This document shows positions 41,405 through 50,791 of a DNA stretch of 64,000 nt, in pieces (the first letter of the stretch is position 1; each line of letters begins with the position of its first letter). The stretch is from the NCBI GenBank assembly GCA_903830285.1, contig CAIKTE010000153.1:1-64000 (forward strand), in the 5' to 3' direction. The stretch comes from an uncultured Chitinophagaceae bacterium. GTDB lineage: Bacteria; Bacteroidota; Bacteroidia; Chitinophagales; Chitinophagaceae. A program made the translations under genes and the position numbers. A model generated the notes under the pieces. That model searched no databases. It was not told the origin of the DNA and saw only the letters and a program-made list of their open reading frames with translations.

Positions 41405-41441
41405 AATATACTAAATTAGCAAGAATATACTAAATTAGCAA
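41405..41441. promoter_or_regulatory. tandem 18-bp direct repeat (candidate operator) upstream of acs
   Basis: AATATACTAAATTAGCAA occurs twice, at 41405-41422 and 41424-41441, identical and separated by one base (period 19, nearly two helical turns). It lies 20 bp from the InsA-like gene start and 70 bp from the acs ATG, in the shared divergent promoter region. Confidence 0.7.
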
Positions 41442-41511
41442 ATTATAGTTTTTAAATAATTGCTGTAATAAATTTTCTGCTTTACTTAGAGTGTCCTTAA
41501 AAATGATTGCT

Positions 41512-43440
41512 ATGTCATACCCTTATCAAATCACTAACATTGAACAGTACCATCGTGATTACAAACGCAGTATTGAAGATCCTGCTGAGTTTTGGTCAAC
41601 TATTGCTGAACATTTTACATGGAAGAAAAAGTGGCATACCACACTTAATTGGAATTTCTCCGAACCCAAAATAGAGTGGTTCAAAGGTGCCAAACTGAAT
41701 ATCACAGAAAATTGTCTGGACCGACATCTGGAAAAATTCGGAGATACCCCAGCCTTAATATGGGAACCCAATGATCCTGATGAACATCATCGCATTCTCA
41801 CTTACAGAAAATTATATGAAAAAGTTTGTCAATTCTCGCATGTTCTTAAAAACAATGGCGTAAAAAAAGGTGATCGCGTTTGTATTTATATGGGGATGAT
41901 CCCTGAATTGGCAATCGCTGTTTTAGCCTGCGCAAGAGTTGGAGCCATTCATTCTGTAGTGTTCGGTGGTTTCTCTGCACAAAGTATCGCAGATCGTTTA
42001 TACGATGCACAAGCAGAGTATATTGTTACCTGCGATGGTGCTTATCGCGGACAAAAAGACATTCCGCTCAAAAGCGTAATAGATGATGCGTTGATCGGAA
42101 ACAGGATCGTTAAAAAAGTGATCGTTACTACCAGAACAAGAACGCCGGTTTCCATGATAAAAGGAAGAGATCTGTGGTGGGAAGATGAAATAAAAAAAGT
42201 AGAAACCTTAGGATTAACCGATTTCCCTGCAGAAGAAATGGATGCAGAAGATCCACTATTTATTTTATATACATCCGGATCTACAGGAAAACCAAAAGGA
42301 GTTGTGCATTCCTGTGCGGGTTACATGCTGTTTACCACTTACACTTTTGTAAACGTGTTTCAATATCAGCAGGGAGATATTCATTTTTGCACTGCCGATA
42401 TTGGCTGGATCACCGGGCATAGTTATATATTATACGGTCCCCTGAGTGCAGGCGCAACAACCTTAATGTTTGAGGGCGTTCCTACCTGGCCTGATGCCGG
42501 AAGATTCTGGAACATCATTGATAAATTCAAAGTGAATATCTTATATACTGCACCAACTGCCATTAGAAGTCTGATGGGCTTTGGTTTGGGGCCTGTTCAC
42601 GGTCATGATCTCAGCAGCCTGAAAGTTTTAGGGACTGTTGGTGAACCCATCAATGAAGAAGCATGGCATTGGTATGATGAACATATCGGCAAGAAAAAAT
42701 GCCCGATCGTTGATACCTGGTGGCAAACAGAAACAGGTGGTATTTTAATTTCAAATCTTGCAGGCATCACTCCTTCAAAACCATCTTTTGCAACATTGCC
42801 ATTACCCGGTGTTCATCCGATATTAGTAGATGAAAACGGTAAAGAAGTGGAAGGAAATAATGTAAGCGGAAACCTTTGTATCAAATCGCCATGGCCATCA
42901 ACCATCCGCACAACATATGGTGATCATGAAAGATGCAAAACAAATTATTTCGCAACTTATCCTAATTTATATTTTACAGGTGATGGCGCATTAAGAGATG
43001 AAAATGGTTTTTACAGAATAACAGGACGTGTGGATGATGTATTAAATGTAAGTGGTCACCGTATTGGAACTGCTGAAGTTGAAAATGCAATTAATATGCA
43101 CGCCAATGTGGTGGAAAGCGCTGTAGTAGGCTACCCGCATGATATTAAAGGGCAGGGTATTTATGCATTTGTTATTTATCAGGGTTCTCATGCACAAAAC
43201 ACACATGGTACGGCTGAAATGATCAGAAAAGATATTCATCAGACTGTTTCAAGGATCATTGGTGCTATAGCAAAGCCCGATAAAATTCAATTCGTAAGCG
43301 GTTTACCTAAAACCAGAAGCGGAAAGATCATGCGAAGGATCTTGAGAAAGATAGCCGAAGGGGAAACAGAAAATCTAGGTGATATTTCTACATTATTGGA
43401 TCCGGGTGTAGTGGAAGAAATTAAAAATGGAAAATTATAA
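41512..43440 (+). CDS. acs: acetyl-CoA synthetase
   Basis: A 642-aa AMP-forming enzyme activating acetate to acetyl-CoA. The P-loop is FILYTSGSTGKPKGVVH. Other Acs landmarks are FCTADIGWITGHSYILYGPL, FEGVPTWPDAGRFW, GTVGEPINEEAWHWY, DTWWQTETGG, YFTGDGALRDENGFY, GRVDDVLNVSGHRIGTAEVE and the Lys-containing end LPKTRSGKIMRRILRK (the lysine that is acetylated in other bacteria). The start MSYPYQITNIEQYHRDY at 41512 is typical; the frame extends to a GTG at 41491. A second, receiver-linked synthetase of PrpE type is at 32.2 kb, so the two may divide acetate and propionate work. Confidence 0.97.
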   Translation: MSYPYQITNIEQYHRDYKRSIEDPAEFWSTIAEHFTWKKKWHTTLNWNFSEPKIEWFKGAKLNITENCLDRHLEKFGDTPALIWEPNDPDEHHRILTYRKLYEKVCQFSHVLKNNGVKKGDRVCIYMGMIPELAIAVLACARVGAIHSVVFGGFSAQSIADRLYDAQAEYIVTCDGAYRGQKDIPLKSVIDDALIGNRIVKKVIVTTRTRTPVSMIKGRDLWWEDEIKKVETLGLTDFPAEEMDAEDPLFILYTSGSTGKPKGVVHSCAGYMLFTTYTFVNVFQYQQGDIHFCTADIGWITGHSYILYGPLSAGATTLMFEGVPTWPDAGRFWNIIDKFKVNILYTAPTAIRSLMGFGLGPVHGHDLSSLKVLGTVGEPINEEAWHWYDEHIGKKKCPIVDTWWQTETGGILISNLAGITPSKPSFATLPLPGVHPILVDENGKEVEGNNVSGNLCIKSPWPSTIRTTYGDHERCKTNYFATYPNLYFTGDGALRDENGFYRITGRVDDVLNVSGHRIGTAEVENAINMHANVVESAVVGYPHDIKGQGIYAFVIYQGSHAQNTHGTAEMIRKDIHQTVSRIIGAIAKPDKIQFVSGLPKTRSGKIMRRILRKIAEGETENLGDISTLLDPGVVEEIKNGKL

Positions 43441-43453
43441 TTGGTCAAAAAAT

Positions 43454-43485
43454 AAAAGGCGATGAAAAATTTCATCGCCTTTTTT
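43454..43485. terminator. bidirectional terminator between acs and OPT gene
   Basis: AAAAGGCGATGAAA (43454-43467) pairs with TTTCATCGCCTTTT (43470-43483), with A- and T-runs on either side. It lies between converging genes. Confidence 0.88.
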
Positions 43486-43502
43486 ATTATTAAAACTGCT
43501 TC

Positions 43503-45536
43503 TTATTTTTTCAAAGCAACTCTGTATAAGGTTGATCCCATCAGTGCAAAAAAAGCAACGCCCAGAACAAAGAATCCTGTTTCGCCCAATGCGGCTTTCA
43601 TGCCATGTTCTACACTTAATCTTTCAACCACTGCGCTTACTGCAGGGACTGCGAATAGTATAGCAACAATTACACCGCCTACTGCACCACCTGCAACCAA
43701 TCCGGTTGCAAATAAATTCCCTTTTCCAAGATCTTCTTCTTCCTCAACAATACCCTTCTTTTTCTTTCTTGCTTCAGCAATGCCTCGAATGGCACCACCA
43801 GCAAAAATGGGAAGTGTGGTACTTAAAGGCAAATAAATTCCAATGGCAAAACTCAATGCTTTAATACCACATAATTCCATCACGAAAGCTATGGCAACAC
43901 CTACTAAAACAAATTGCCAATCGAGATTGAAAGATAAAATACCTTTTATCAATGTTGCCATTAAAGTGCCTTGTGGAGCGGGATACAGGTCAGTACCAAT
44001 TGCATGATGAATACCCTGTGCAAGCATTGCCTGTGTTGGCGTATCTAAAATTTTTACGGTTCCGCCGATCGCAAAAGCCGAAACGATCACCCCAATAAAT
44101 AATGCGATCTGTTGATATTTTGGTGTAGCTCCTACAATATAGCCCGTCTTCAGATCCTGTGAAGTTGCACCTGCATTCGCTGCCGCTATACAGATCATTC
44201 CACCCACGACCAATGCCATTGGCTCATATACTTTTCCTGTCCAGCCTACAGCAATAAAAACCAAACAGGTTCCCATCAATGTTGCGATGGTCATACCGCT
44301 GATCGGATTATTGGAACTACCGATCAATCCAACTATGCGTGAAGAAACGGTAACAAAGAATGCACCGAATACGATCACTAAAATGCCCAATAATAATTTA
44401 CTGAAAATACTATCGCCGGGCACTTGAGGCAGAATCGTCATTAACAATATCAATACAACGGATCCAATACCAACAATTTTTATGGAAAGATCTCTTTCAG
44501 TTCTCAATACTTCAGTTACTGTTTCTCCATCTTTTTTTAATGATCCGATACTTCCTTTGAAAGAAGAAATGATGGTTGGAATGGTTTTAAACAAAGTGAT
44601 GAAACCACCAGCAGTTACAGCACCAGCGCCGATCTGCCTGATGTATGCACGATAGATGGCAACACTATAATCATTGAATGTATGTGTTAATGCATTCCAA
44701 CCGCCCGGACCACCATTTTTATCCAAGCCACCTAAATAACCCAGTTTCACTAATTGCAATGCGATCACATCAGAAGGAACCAATGTTGCCAATAATGGAG
44801 TGAACACGAACCAACTTAATACACCTCCTGCCACTAATACGCCAGATATTTTTGGGCCAATGATATAACCCACACCCATATATTCAGGAGTGATCTCACC
44901 ACTGATCTTTGCAGAAGGATAAAACCGGTTTGCCTGTTTGGTCATGAAGGAAGGTGTTTCGGCAATGATATTAAACACCTTTTGCATCAAAGCATAAACC
45001 AAAGCAAATCCAACTCCTTGTAATGCAGTGAGGGCAAGGCTTCCACCCTTTTCTCCCGCTTTCAAAACGCTGGCACAAGCTGTTCCTTCAGGATAAGGCA
45101 AAGTATCATGTTCTTTTACGATCAATGATTTTCGTAAAGGGATCATCATCAGTGTACCCAATATTCCACCAAAGATGGCCAGGGTTAAAATGGTCATGTA
45201 GTTGAAAAAATTCGCGCTGGAGGGTTCTGTTAGAAATAAAAATCCCGGCAACGTGAATACAACACCAGCTGCGATACTTTCACTGGCCGATCCTGTTGTT
45301 TGAATGATATTATTTTCAAGAATTGTTGTCTTCAAAAAAAGTTTGCCTAACAATATAGACATCACAGCAATGGGGATAGATGCCGATACAGTCAGCCCTG
45401 CTTTCAATGCAAGATAAACCGTGGCCGCGCCAAAAATAATTCCGAATATGCATCCTGTGATGATCGCTTTAACAGTAAACTCCTTCATATTCGTTTCAGG
45501 AGCCACAAAGGGTTTGAAGATTTTTTTTTCAGACAT
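43503..45536 (-). CDS. OPT family oligopeptide transporter
   Basis: A 677-aa transporter from the Met at 45536 (MSEKKIFKPFVAPETNMKEF; the frame opens 17 codons earlier without a better start). It has about 15 hydrophobic segments. OPT signatures are FTVKAIITGCIFGIIFGAAT, the NxxQTTGSAxES-type segment ENNIIQTTGSASESIAAGVV, and KEHDTLPYPEGTACASVLKA. The bacterial members move short peptides or metal chelates. Its location directly after a POT peptide transporter (72 bp) suggests a peptide-uptake unit, complementing the S9 and S46 peptidases elsewhere in the window. Confidence 0.93.
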   Translation of the reverse strand: MSEKKIFKPFVAPETNMKEFTVKAIITGCIFGIIFGAATVYLALKAGLTVSASIPIAVMSILLGKLFLKTTILENNIIQTTGSASESIAAGVVFTLPGFLFLTEPSSANFFNYMTILTLAIFGGILGTLMMIPLRKSLIVKEHDTLPYPEGTACASVLKAGEKGGSLALTALQGVGFALVYALMQKVFNIIAETPSFMTKQANRFYPSAKISGEITPEYMGVGYIIGPKISGVLVAGGVLSWFVFTPLLATLVPSDVIALQLVKLGYLGGLDKNGGPGGWNALTHTFNDYSVAIYRAYIRQIGAGAVTAGGFITLFKTIPTIISSFKGSIGSLKKDGETVTEVLRTERDLSIKIVGIGSVVLILLMTILPQVPGDSIFSKLLLGILVIVFGAFFVTVSSRIVGLIGSSNNPISGMTIATLMGTCLVFIAVGWTGKVYEPMALVVGGMICIAAANAGATSQDLKTGYIVGATPKYQQIALFIGVIVSAFAIGGTVKILDTPTQAMLAQGIHHAIGTDLYPAPQGTLMATLIKGILSFNLDWQFVLVGVAIAFVMELCGIKALSFAIGIYLPLSTTLPIFAGGAIRGIAEARKKKKGIVEEEEDLGKGNLFATGLVAGGAVGGVIVAILFAVPAVSAVVERLSVEHGMKAALGETGFFVLGVAFFALMGSTLYRVALKK

Positions 45537-45608
45537 AGCAGCAATTTTTCTTAAGAATAAAATTAATAAAAAAGCGATGCTATGCACCGCTGTATGATTA
45601 TTAAATAA

Positions 45609-47111
45609 TTATACCATCATCTTTTTTAATTTACCGGAAATCAAAAATAATATCAGAGAAGCAATGCCGGCCATAAAAACAAACAGCATAAAGAAGTCGT
45701 ATTTATTGCTCATGTGGTAAATAAGAAATGATGTCGTTTTGCCATTTTCGGGATATAATGCACTTAATATACCTGCTAATTTATTGGCTATTGCATTTGC
45801 TGTAAACCATACTGCCATTAATAAAGAGGCAAATTTTGCAGGTGCTAATTTATTTACAAGGGAGAGACCAATTGGAGATAAGGATAATTCACCACAGGTA
45901 TGCAGTGCATACATTCCTGTTAACCAAACCATGCTTACTTTAATGCCGGGCTGTACATTTTTTACGCCAAATGCGATCCACAAATAACCCATTGCCAGTA
46001 AGAATAAACCCATCGCCATTTTGAAAGGAGAAGAAGGCTCGTACTTTCCAAGCTTCACCCAAAGCCATGCAAACAAGGGCGCCAAAGAAACAACAAATAT
46101 TGAATTGAGTGATTGAAACCAACTAGCAGGAACTACATAAAATCCAAGATCGCGTTGTGTTTGTTCATCAGCAAAATAAGTTAAGGATGCACCTGCCTGT
46201 TCAAATGCGCTCCAAAAAAAGATCACAAAAAAAGAAACTACGAATATAACAGCCACTTTAAGTTTTTCGTGATACACTAATGTCTTATCGGAAAAAATCA
46301 CAAAAGCAATGAACAATATTGAACCCACTAATAAATAACTTAAGTAATTAACCACTTTTACCTCAATATATAATAACCCGATCGTTGATGTAGACAGCAG
46401 CAATAAACCAATCACCATATTTACCGGATTTATCCATTTGGCCGTTGTAGTTTTTGGTGTTAAACCCAATACATTATTATCAGGATCAACAACATATTTA
46501 TGATGAAATACCTGCTGCACAACAACACTGATCAACATACCAATTCCGCCTGCAAGAAAAGCCCATTTAAAATCGGCAGGATTGCCAGTATCTCCTACTA
46601 ATCCACAAATGAAAGGGCCCAAAGCACCACCCACATTGATTCCCATATAGAAAATAGTATAAGCAGCATCAATTCTTCGATCACTCTTTTTATAAAGCTG
46701 CCCCACCATTGAGGAAATATTGGGTTTAAAAAAACCATTGCCTGCGATCATAAATCCTAATCCCGAGAAAAACAAGATGGAAGATAATTGTGGCGCTGAA
46801 TGGTAAAAATTTCCACAGAAGAATAGAATGAATTCGCCAATGGCCATTACCAAACCACCTGCAATAATAGAACGATGATTGCCCCAATATCTGTCGGCAA
46901 TATATCCACCGAGTAATGGAGTTAAATAGACCAACCCTGTATAACTCCCGTATAAATTAGATGCAAATGCATGATCGAATAATAATGCCTTGGTCATGAA
47001 TAAAATAAGAATGGCACGCATGCCATAATAGTTGAAACGCTCCCACATTTCAGTTGCAAATAAAACATACAAACCTTTGGGATGACCTTTTTTATTGGCT
47101 TCTTCACTCAT
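45609..47111 (-). CDS. POT/PTR family peptide:H+ symporter
   Basis: A 500-aa MFS-type transporter of di- and tripeptides. Family motifs are FATEMWERFNYYGMRAILIL (the ExxERFxYY motif), TPLLGGYIADRYWGNHRSI, GNGFFKPNISSMVGQLY and DAAYTIFYMGINVGGALGPF (the PTR2 signature FYxxIN); FWSAFEQAGASL is in the second half. It has 13-14 membrane segments and normal length. A weak promoter (TTG at 47176-47178 and TATTTTG near 47151, minus strand, 18-bp spacer) lies upstream. OPT is downstream on the same strand. Confidence 0.95.
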   Translation of the reverse strand: MSEEANKKGHPKGLYVLFATEMWERFNYYGMRAILILFMTKALLFDHAFASNLYGSYTGLVYLTPLLGGYIADRYWGNHRSIIAGGLVMAIGEFILFFCGNFYHSAPQLSSILFFSGLGFMIAGNGFFKPNISSMVGQLYKKSDRRIDAAYTIFYMGINVGGALGPFICGLVGDTGNPADFKWAFLAGGIGMLISVVVQQVFHHKYVVDPDNNVLGLTPKTTTAKWINPVNMVIGLLLLSTSTIGLLYIEVKVVNYLSYLLVGSILFIAFVIFSDKTLVYHEKLKVAVIFVVSFFVIFFWSAFEQAGASLTYFADEQTQRDLGFYVVPASWFQSLNSIFVVSLAPLFAWLWVKLGKYEPSSPFKMAMGLFLLAMGYLWIAFGVKNVQPGIKVSMVWLTGMYALHTCGELSLSPIGLSLVNKLAPAKFASLLMAVWFTANAIANKLAGILSALYPENGKTTSFLIYHMSNKYDFFMLFVFMAGIASLILFLISGKLKKMMV

Positions 47112-47150
47112 AAAATTTCGTTTCGGTGTTGGAAGTTATTGTAAAGTGCC

Positions 47151-47178
47151 CAAAATAGGAATTAATTAGTAAATACAA
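47151..47178 (-). promoter_or_regulatory. possible promoter of the POT gene
   Basis: Minus strand TTG, 18-base spacer and TATTTTG (one base short of TAnnTTTG). It is 40 bp upstream of the ATG. Confidence 0.35.
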
Positions 47179-47231
47179 ACTGCCATAAATCAGGCATGGG
47201 GTAAATTAAGTATTGTTATACTTTCGCAGGC

Positions 47232-48515
47232 ATGAATATACTTCTATTGGGTTCGGGTGGAAGAGAACATGCGCTGGCATGGAAAATGGCAAAAAGTCAT
47301 CATTGCGATCAATTGTTCATTGCCCCGGGGAATGCAGGTACAGCTCAGTTCGGAACAAATGTTGCTATTGGCATCAACGATTTTGAAGCACAGAAAAGTT
47401 TCTGCATCGAAAATAAAATAAACATGTTAGTGGTTGGCCCGGAAGAGCCATTGGTAAATGGAGTGTATGACTTTTTCAAGAATGAAGAAGCTTTGGAAAA
47501 TATTGTTGTTGTTGGGCCATCCAAAGAAGCAGCGCAATTAGAAGGCAGCAAGGCTTTCTCGAAAAAATTCATGCAACGGCATAAAATTCCGACTGCGGGT
47601 TATGCCGAGTTCACCAAAGAAAATTATGAAGAAGGAAAAAAACATTTATCGAAACATACTTTACCCATCGTTTTAAAAGCAGATGGATTGGCCGCTGGAA
47701 AAGGTGTGGTCATTTGTAATGATCATGCAGAAGCATTACAAGTGTTTGAAGACATGATCATCAATAAACAATTTGGCAATGCATCCAATAAGGTTGTAGT
47801 AGAAGAATTTTTGGATGGCATTGAAGTAAGTGTGTTTGTTTTAACAGATGGAAAAGATTATCAGATCATCGGTCATGCAAAAGATTATAAAAGGATCGGC
47901 GAAGCTGACAGCGGTCCAAACACAGGTGGAATGGGCTGTGTAAGTCCAGTACCATTTGTGGATGAGGCGTTCATGCAAAAAGTGGAAGAACAAATTATCA
48001 AACCAACTGTTTCAGGATTACAAAAAGAAAATTTATCGTACAATGGTTTTATATTTTTCGGTTTGATAAAGATCAATGATGAACCTTTTGTGATCGAATA
48101 CAATTGCAGGATGGGCGACCCTGAAACAGAAGTGGTAATTCCAAGATTACAAACAGATCTGGTTGCCATGTTTGCGGCAATGGATAACGGAACATTAGTC
48201 GATGTAAATATTTACACCGATGAAAAAAAATATGCAACAGTTGTTGCGGTTAGTGGTGGATATCCGGGTGATTATAAAAAGAATTTGAAAATAAGTGGTT
48301 TTGAAGATTTGAAAATGCTGCAAGACAGCATTATTTTTCATGCAGGTACCAAGCAAACAGATAATGGAATTGTAACAAATGGCGGAAGAGTTTTAACTGT
48401 TACTTCAGTTGCCGAAACAATCAATGATGCTGCAAAAAAATCAATGAAAGTATTAGAACAAATACATTTTGACGGGATGTATTATCGAAGGGATATTGGT
48501 TACGAATTTGATTAA
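47232..48515 (+). CDS. purD: phosphoribosylamine-glycine ligase
   Basis: A 427-aa ATP-grasp enzyme of purine synthesis: phosphoribosylamine + glycine + ATP to GAR. Landmarks are MNILLLGSGGREHALAWKMA, LFIAPGNAGTAQFG, VVGPEEPLVNGVYDF, AFSKKFMQRHKIPTAGY, VLKADGLAAGKGVVIC, VEEFLDGIEVSVFVLTDG, DSGPNTGGMGCVSPVPF and EYNCRMGDPETEVVIPRL (metal ligands). The length is normal. TACTTTCG at 47219-47226, five bases before the ATG, resembles a -7 element, so the transcript may be almost leaderless. No other pur gene is near. Confidence 0.97.
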   Translation: MNILLLGSGGREHALAWKMAKSHHCDQLFIAPGNAGTAQFGTNVAIGINDFEAQKSFCIENKINMLVVGPEEPLVNGVYDFFKNEEALENIVVVGPSKEAAQLEGSKAFSKKFMQRHKIPTAGYAEFTKENYEEGKKHLSKHTLPIVLKADGLAAGKGVVICNDHAEALQVFEDMIINKQFGNASNKVVVEEFLDGIEVSVFVLTDGKDYQIIGHAKDYKRIGEADSGPNTGGMGCVSPVPFVDEAFMQKVEEQIIKPTVSGLQKENLSYNGFIFFGLIKINDEPFVIEYNCRMGDPETEVVIPRLQTDLVAMFAAMDNGTLVDVNIYTDEKKYATVVAVSGGYPGDYKKNLKISGFEDLKMLQDSIIFHAGTKQTDNGIVTNGGRVLTVTSVAETINDAAKKSMKVLEQIHFDGMYYRRDIGYEFD

Positions 48516-48832
48516 AGAACGTGAATCGTAAGACGTTAATCGCCAGTTGAAGAACCTCTTATACTTGCGATCCACCATTAACGATTTGAATTGTAAAATA
48601 GCCAAAACAAACGTTGAAGAGTGCGATTCTAGCACTGGAAGAATCGAAGGCAACAACAGCTGAATAAAGAAATATTTGACGGCATCCAAATAAAATTATT
48701 CTTAATATAACCACATTCCTTGTTAAATCGGCCTAAAACCCTGAAAAATCAACTTTTTAAACCTTGTTATTTCCATTATTTTCGTTCACCTTTGCAAACA
48801 TTCATTCACGAACTGAGATTATTTAATAATAC
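48516..48832. other. gene-free region between purD and mreB
   Basis: No gene is seen. The first ~50 bases (GTGAATCGTAAGACGTTAAT and similar) are micro-repeat text like that in dnaX and at 12960-13045. The downstream end holds the mreB promoter. Confidence 0.5.
48764..48794 (+). promoter_or_regulatory. promoter of the mre/rod cluster
   Basis: TTG (48764-48766), a 20-base spacer and CACCTTTG (48787-48794), one base from TAnnTTTG. It is 38 bp upstream of the mreB ATG. Confidence 0.55.
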
Positions 48833-49858
48833 ATGGCACTTTTTAATTTTTTTACACAGGAAATAGCAATGGATTTGGGTACAGCCAATACCCTTATTAT
48901 TCATAACGATGAAATAGTGGTGAACGAACCAAGTATCATTGCATTAAATCGTAATAACCCTAAAGAAGTTTTGGCCGTTGGCAAAAAGGCCTTATTGATG
49001 CACGAAAAAACTCATGAAAGCATTAGGACGGTGCGCCCATTGAAAGATGGCGTAATTGCCGACTTTAACGCTGCAGAGCTGATGATTCGTGAATTGATGA
49101 AGTTGATCTATCCGAAAAAGCCATTATTCCCTCCAAGTTGGAGAATGGTGATCTGTATCCCTTCTTCCATTACCGAAGTAGAAAAACGTGCGGTTCGCGA
49201 TAGTGCTGAACAGGCAGGGGCAAAAGAAGTATACATGATCCATGAACCGATGGCTGCAGCCTTAGGTATCGGTATAGATGTGGAAGAGCCAGTTGGTAAT
49301 ATGATCATCGATATTGGTGGTGGTACCACAGGTATTACTGTCATTGCTTTGGCAGGTATTGTTTGCGATCAGTCCATCCGAATCGCGGGAGATGAGTTTA
49401 CTGCAGATATCATGGAAGCATTGCGTCGTTATCATAGTTTATTAATCGGCGAACGTACTGCCGAACAAATAAAGATCAATGTGGGTGCTGCAATGAAAGA
49501 TCTGGACAATCCTCCGGACGATCTTCCCGTAAATGGTCGTGATCTTGTAACCGGTATCCCAAAACAGATCATGGTTAGTTATCAGGAAATTGCAGAAGCT
49601 TTAGATAAAAGTATTTTTAAAATAGAAGAAGCAATATTAAAAGCACTGGAAACAACACCTCCTGAACTTGCTTCAGATATATACAGAAGAGGTTTGTATT
49701 TAACCGGTGGTGGTGCTTTACTTCGCGGATTGGACAAACGCTTAAGTGCTAAAATAAAATTACCTGTTCATGTTGCTGATGATCCTTTAAAGAGTGTGGT
49801 TAGAGGTACAGGCTTAGCATTGAAGAACTATCAGCATTTTCCTTTCATCATGAGATAA
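48833..49858 (+). CDS. mreB: rod-shape-determining protein MreB
   Basis: A 341-aa bacterial actin that organises sidewall synthesis along the inner membrane. Actin-fold motifs are IAMDLGTANTLI (phosphate 1), GVIADFNAAELMIREL, MVICIPSSITEVEKRAVRDS, EPMAAALGIGIDVEEP, NMIIDIGGGTTGITVIAL (phosphate 2) and LYLTGGGALLRGLDKRL (adenosine). The N-terminal LFNFFTQ could be the membrane-binding amphipathic segment. First gene of mreB-mreC-mreD-mrdA-rodA; an intrinsic terminator follows it. Confidence 0.98.
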   Translation: MALFNFFTQEIAMDLGTANTLIIHNDEIVVNEPSIIALNRNNPKEVLAVGKKALLMHEKTHESIRTVRPLKDGVIADFNAAELMIRELMKLIYPKKPLFPPSWRMVICIPSSITEVEKRAVRDSAEQAGAKEVYMIHEPMAAALGIGIDVEEPVGNMIIDIGGGTTGITVIALAGIVCDQSIRIAGDEFTADIMEALRRYHSLLIGERTAEQIKINVGAAMKDLDNPPDDLPVNGRDLVTGIPKQIMVSYQEIAEALDKSIFKIEEAILKALETTPPELASDIYRRGLYLTGGGALLRGLDKRLSAKIKLPVHVADDPLKSVVRGTGLALKNYQHFPFIMR

Positions 49859-49872
49859 AAAATGAAAAGCTG

Positions 49873-49924
49873 AAAAACTAAAAACTAAAACAAGAAAATC
49901 GTCTTTTAGTTTTTAGTTTTTTTT
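49873..49924 (+). terminator. intrinsic terminator/attenuator between mreB and mreC
   Basis: AAAAACTAAAAACTAAAA (49873-49890) pairs with TTTTAGTTTTTAGTTTTT (49904-49921), followed by more T. All pairs are A-T-rich, so termination may be partial, leaving mreB more abundant than mreCD. Confidence 0.6.
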
Positions 49925-49936
49925 ATTATAGTTTTA

Positions 49937-50791
49937 ATGAAGAATATTTTCCTTTTCATACGCAATTACATCAATCTTATCTGCTTCCTTGCGCTGCAGA
50001 TCACATGTATTGTAATGTTAAGCCGAAACAGTCAAACACATGAAGCTTTCTTCGCTTCAGCTTCAAATGAGATCACCGGAAAAGTAAATAAGCAATTCGA
50101 TAATTTTTATTCCTATTTCCGTTTGCAGGAGATCAACCGTCAATTAACAGCAGAAAATGTAAGGCTAAGAAACGATCTACAATCAAATTTCATAGTACCA
50201 GATAGCAGCAGAAAAATTGTAACAGATTCTCTGAACAAAGACTCGCTGAACCGTTATCGCAAATTCTATTATTTACCGGCAAAAGTTGTCGGCAGCACTG
50301 TTACATTACAAACAAATTTTCTCACTTTAGAAAGAGGAAGTTTACAAGGTGTGAAAAAAGGGATGAGTGTTATTAGTCCGGAAGGCATTGTAGGCGTAGT
50401 AACTGAGGTGAGTGACAATTATAGTCGGGTAATGAGTTTATTGCACCGCAATAGTAAAGTAAGTGCGATGCTAAAGAAAGATAACAATGCAGGAAGCATT
50501 GAATGGGATGGTGTTGATCCCGCTTATCTTACTTTAAAAAATATTTCAAAGGGCGCACAGGTAAAGAAGGGTGATTCGATCGTTACCAGTAATTATTCTG
50601 CCAATTTCCCATCACGTATCATGATCGGAACGGTTGCAGATTTTACGGTTGATCCCACTACCAACTTTTATAATTTAAAAGTAAAGACCGCTGCTAATTT
50701 TTTTACATTACAATATGTATATGTTGTTGAAAATGTACGTTATGCTGAGCAGGCAAAATTAGAAAACACGAAGCCAAAAGGAAATGAGTAG
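49937..50791 (+). CDS. mreC: rod-shape-determining protein MreC
   Basis: 284 aa: one N-terminal membrane segment (YINLICFLALQITCIVMLS), a coiled coil (~residues 45-85, LQEINRQLTAENVRLRNDLQ) and the beta-barrel periplasmic domain, with VVGSTVTLQTNFLTLERGSL, GMSVISPEGIVGVVTEVSDN, VMSLLHRNSKVSAML and GDSIVTSNYSANFPSRIMIG. It links MreB to the wall-synthesis enzymes. It overlaps mreD by 8 bp. Confidence 0.95.
   Translation: MKNIFLFIRNYINLICFLALQITCIVMLSRNSQTHEAFFASASNEITGKVNKQFDNFYSYFRLQEINRQLTAENVRLRNDLQSNFIVPDSSRKIVTDSLNKDSLNRYRKFYYLPAKVVGSTVTLQTNFLTLERGSLQGVKKGMSVISPEGIVGVVTEVSDNYSRVMSLLHRNSKVSAMLKKDNNAGSIEWDGVDPAYLTLKNISKGAQVKKGDSIVTSNYSANFPSRIMIGTVADFTVDPTTNFYNLKVKTAANFFTLQYVYVVENVRYAEQAKLENTKPKGNE

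Noticed and set aside
43462-43836. 124-aa plus-strand frame
   Set aside because: Antisense to the OPT gene end and the terminator; Pro/Ala/Thr-rich shadow.
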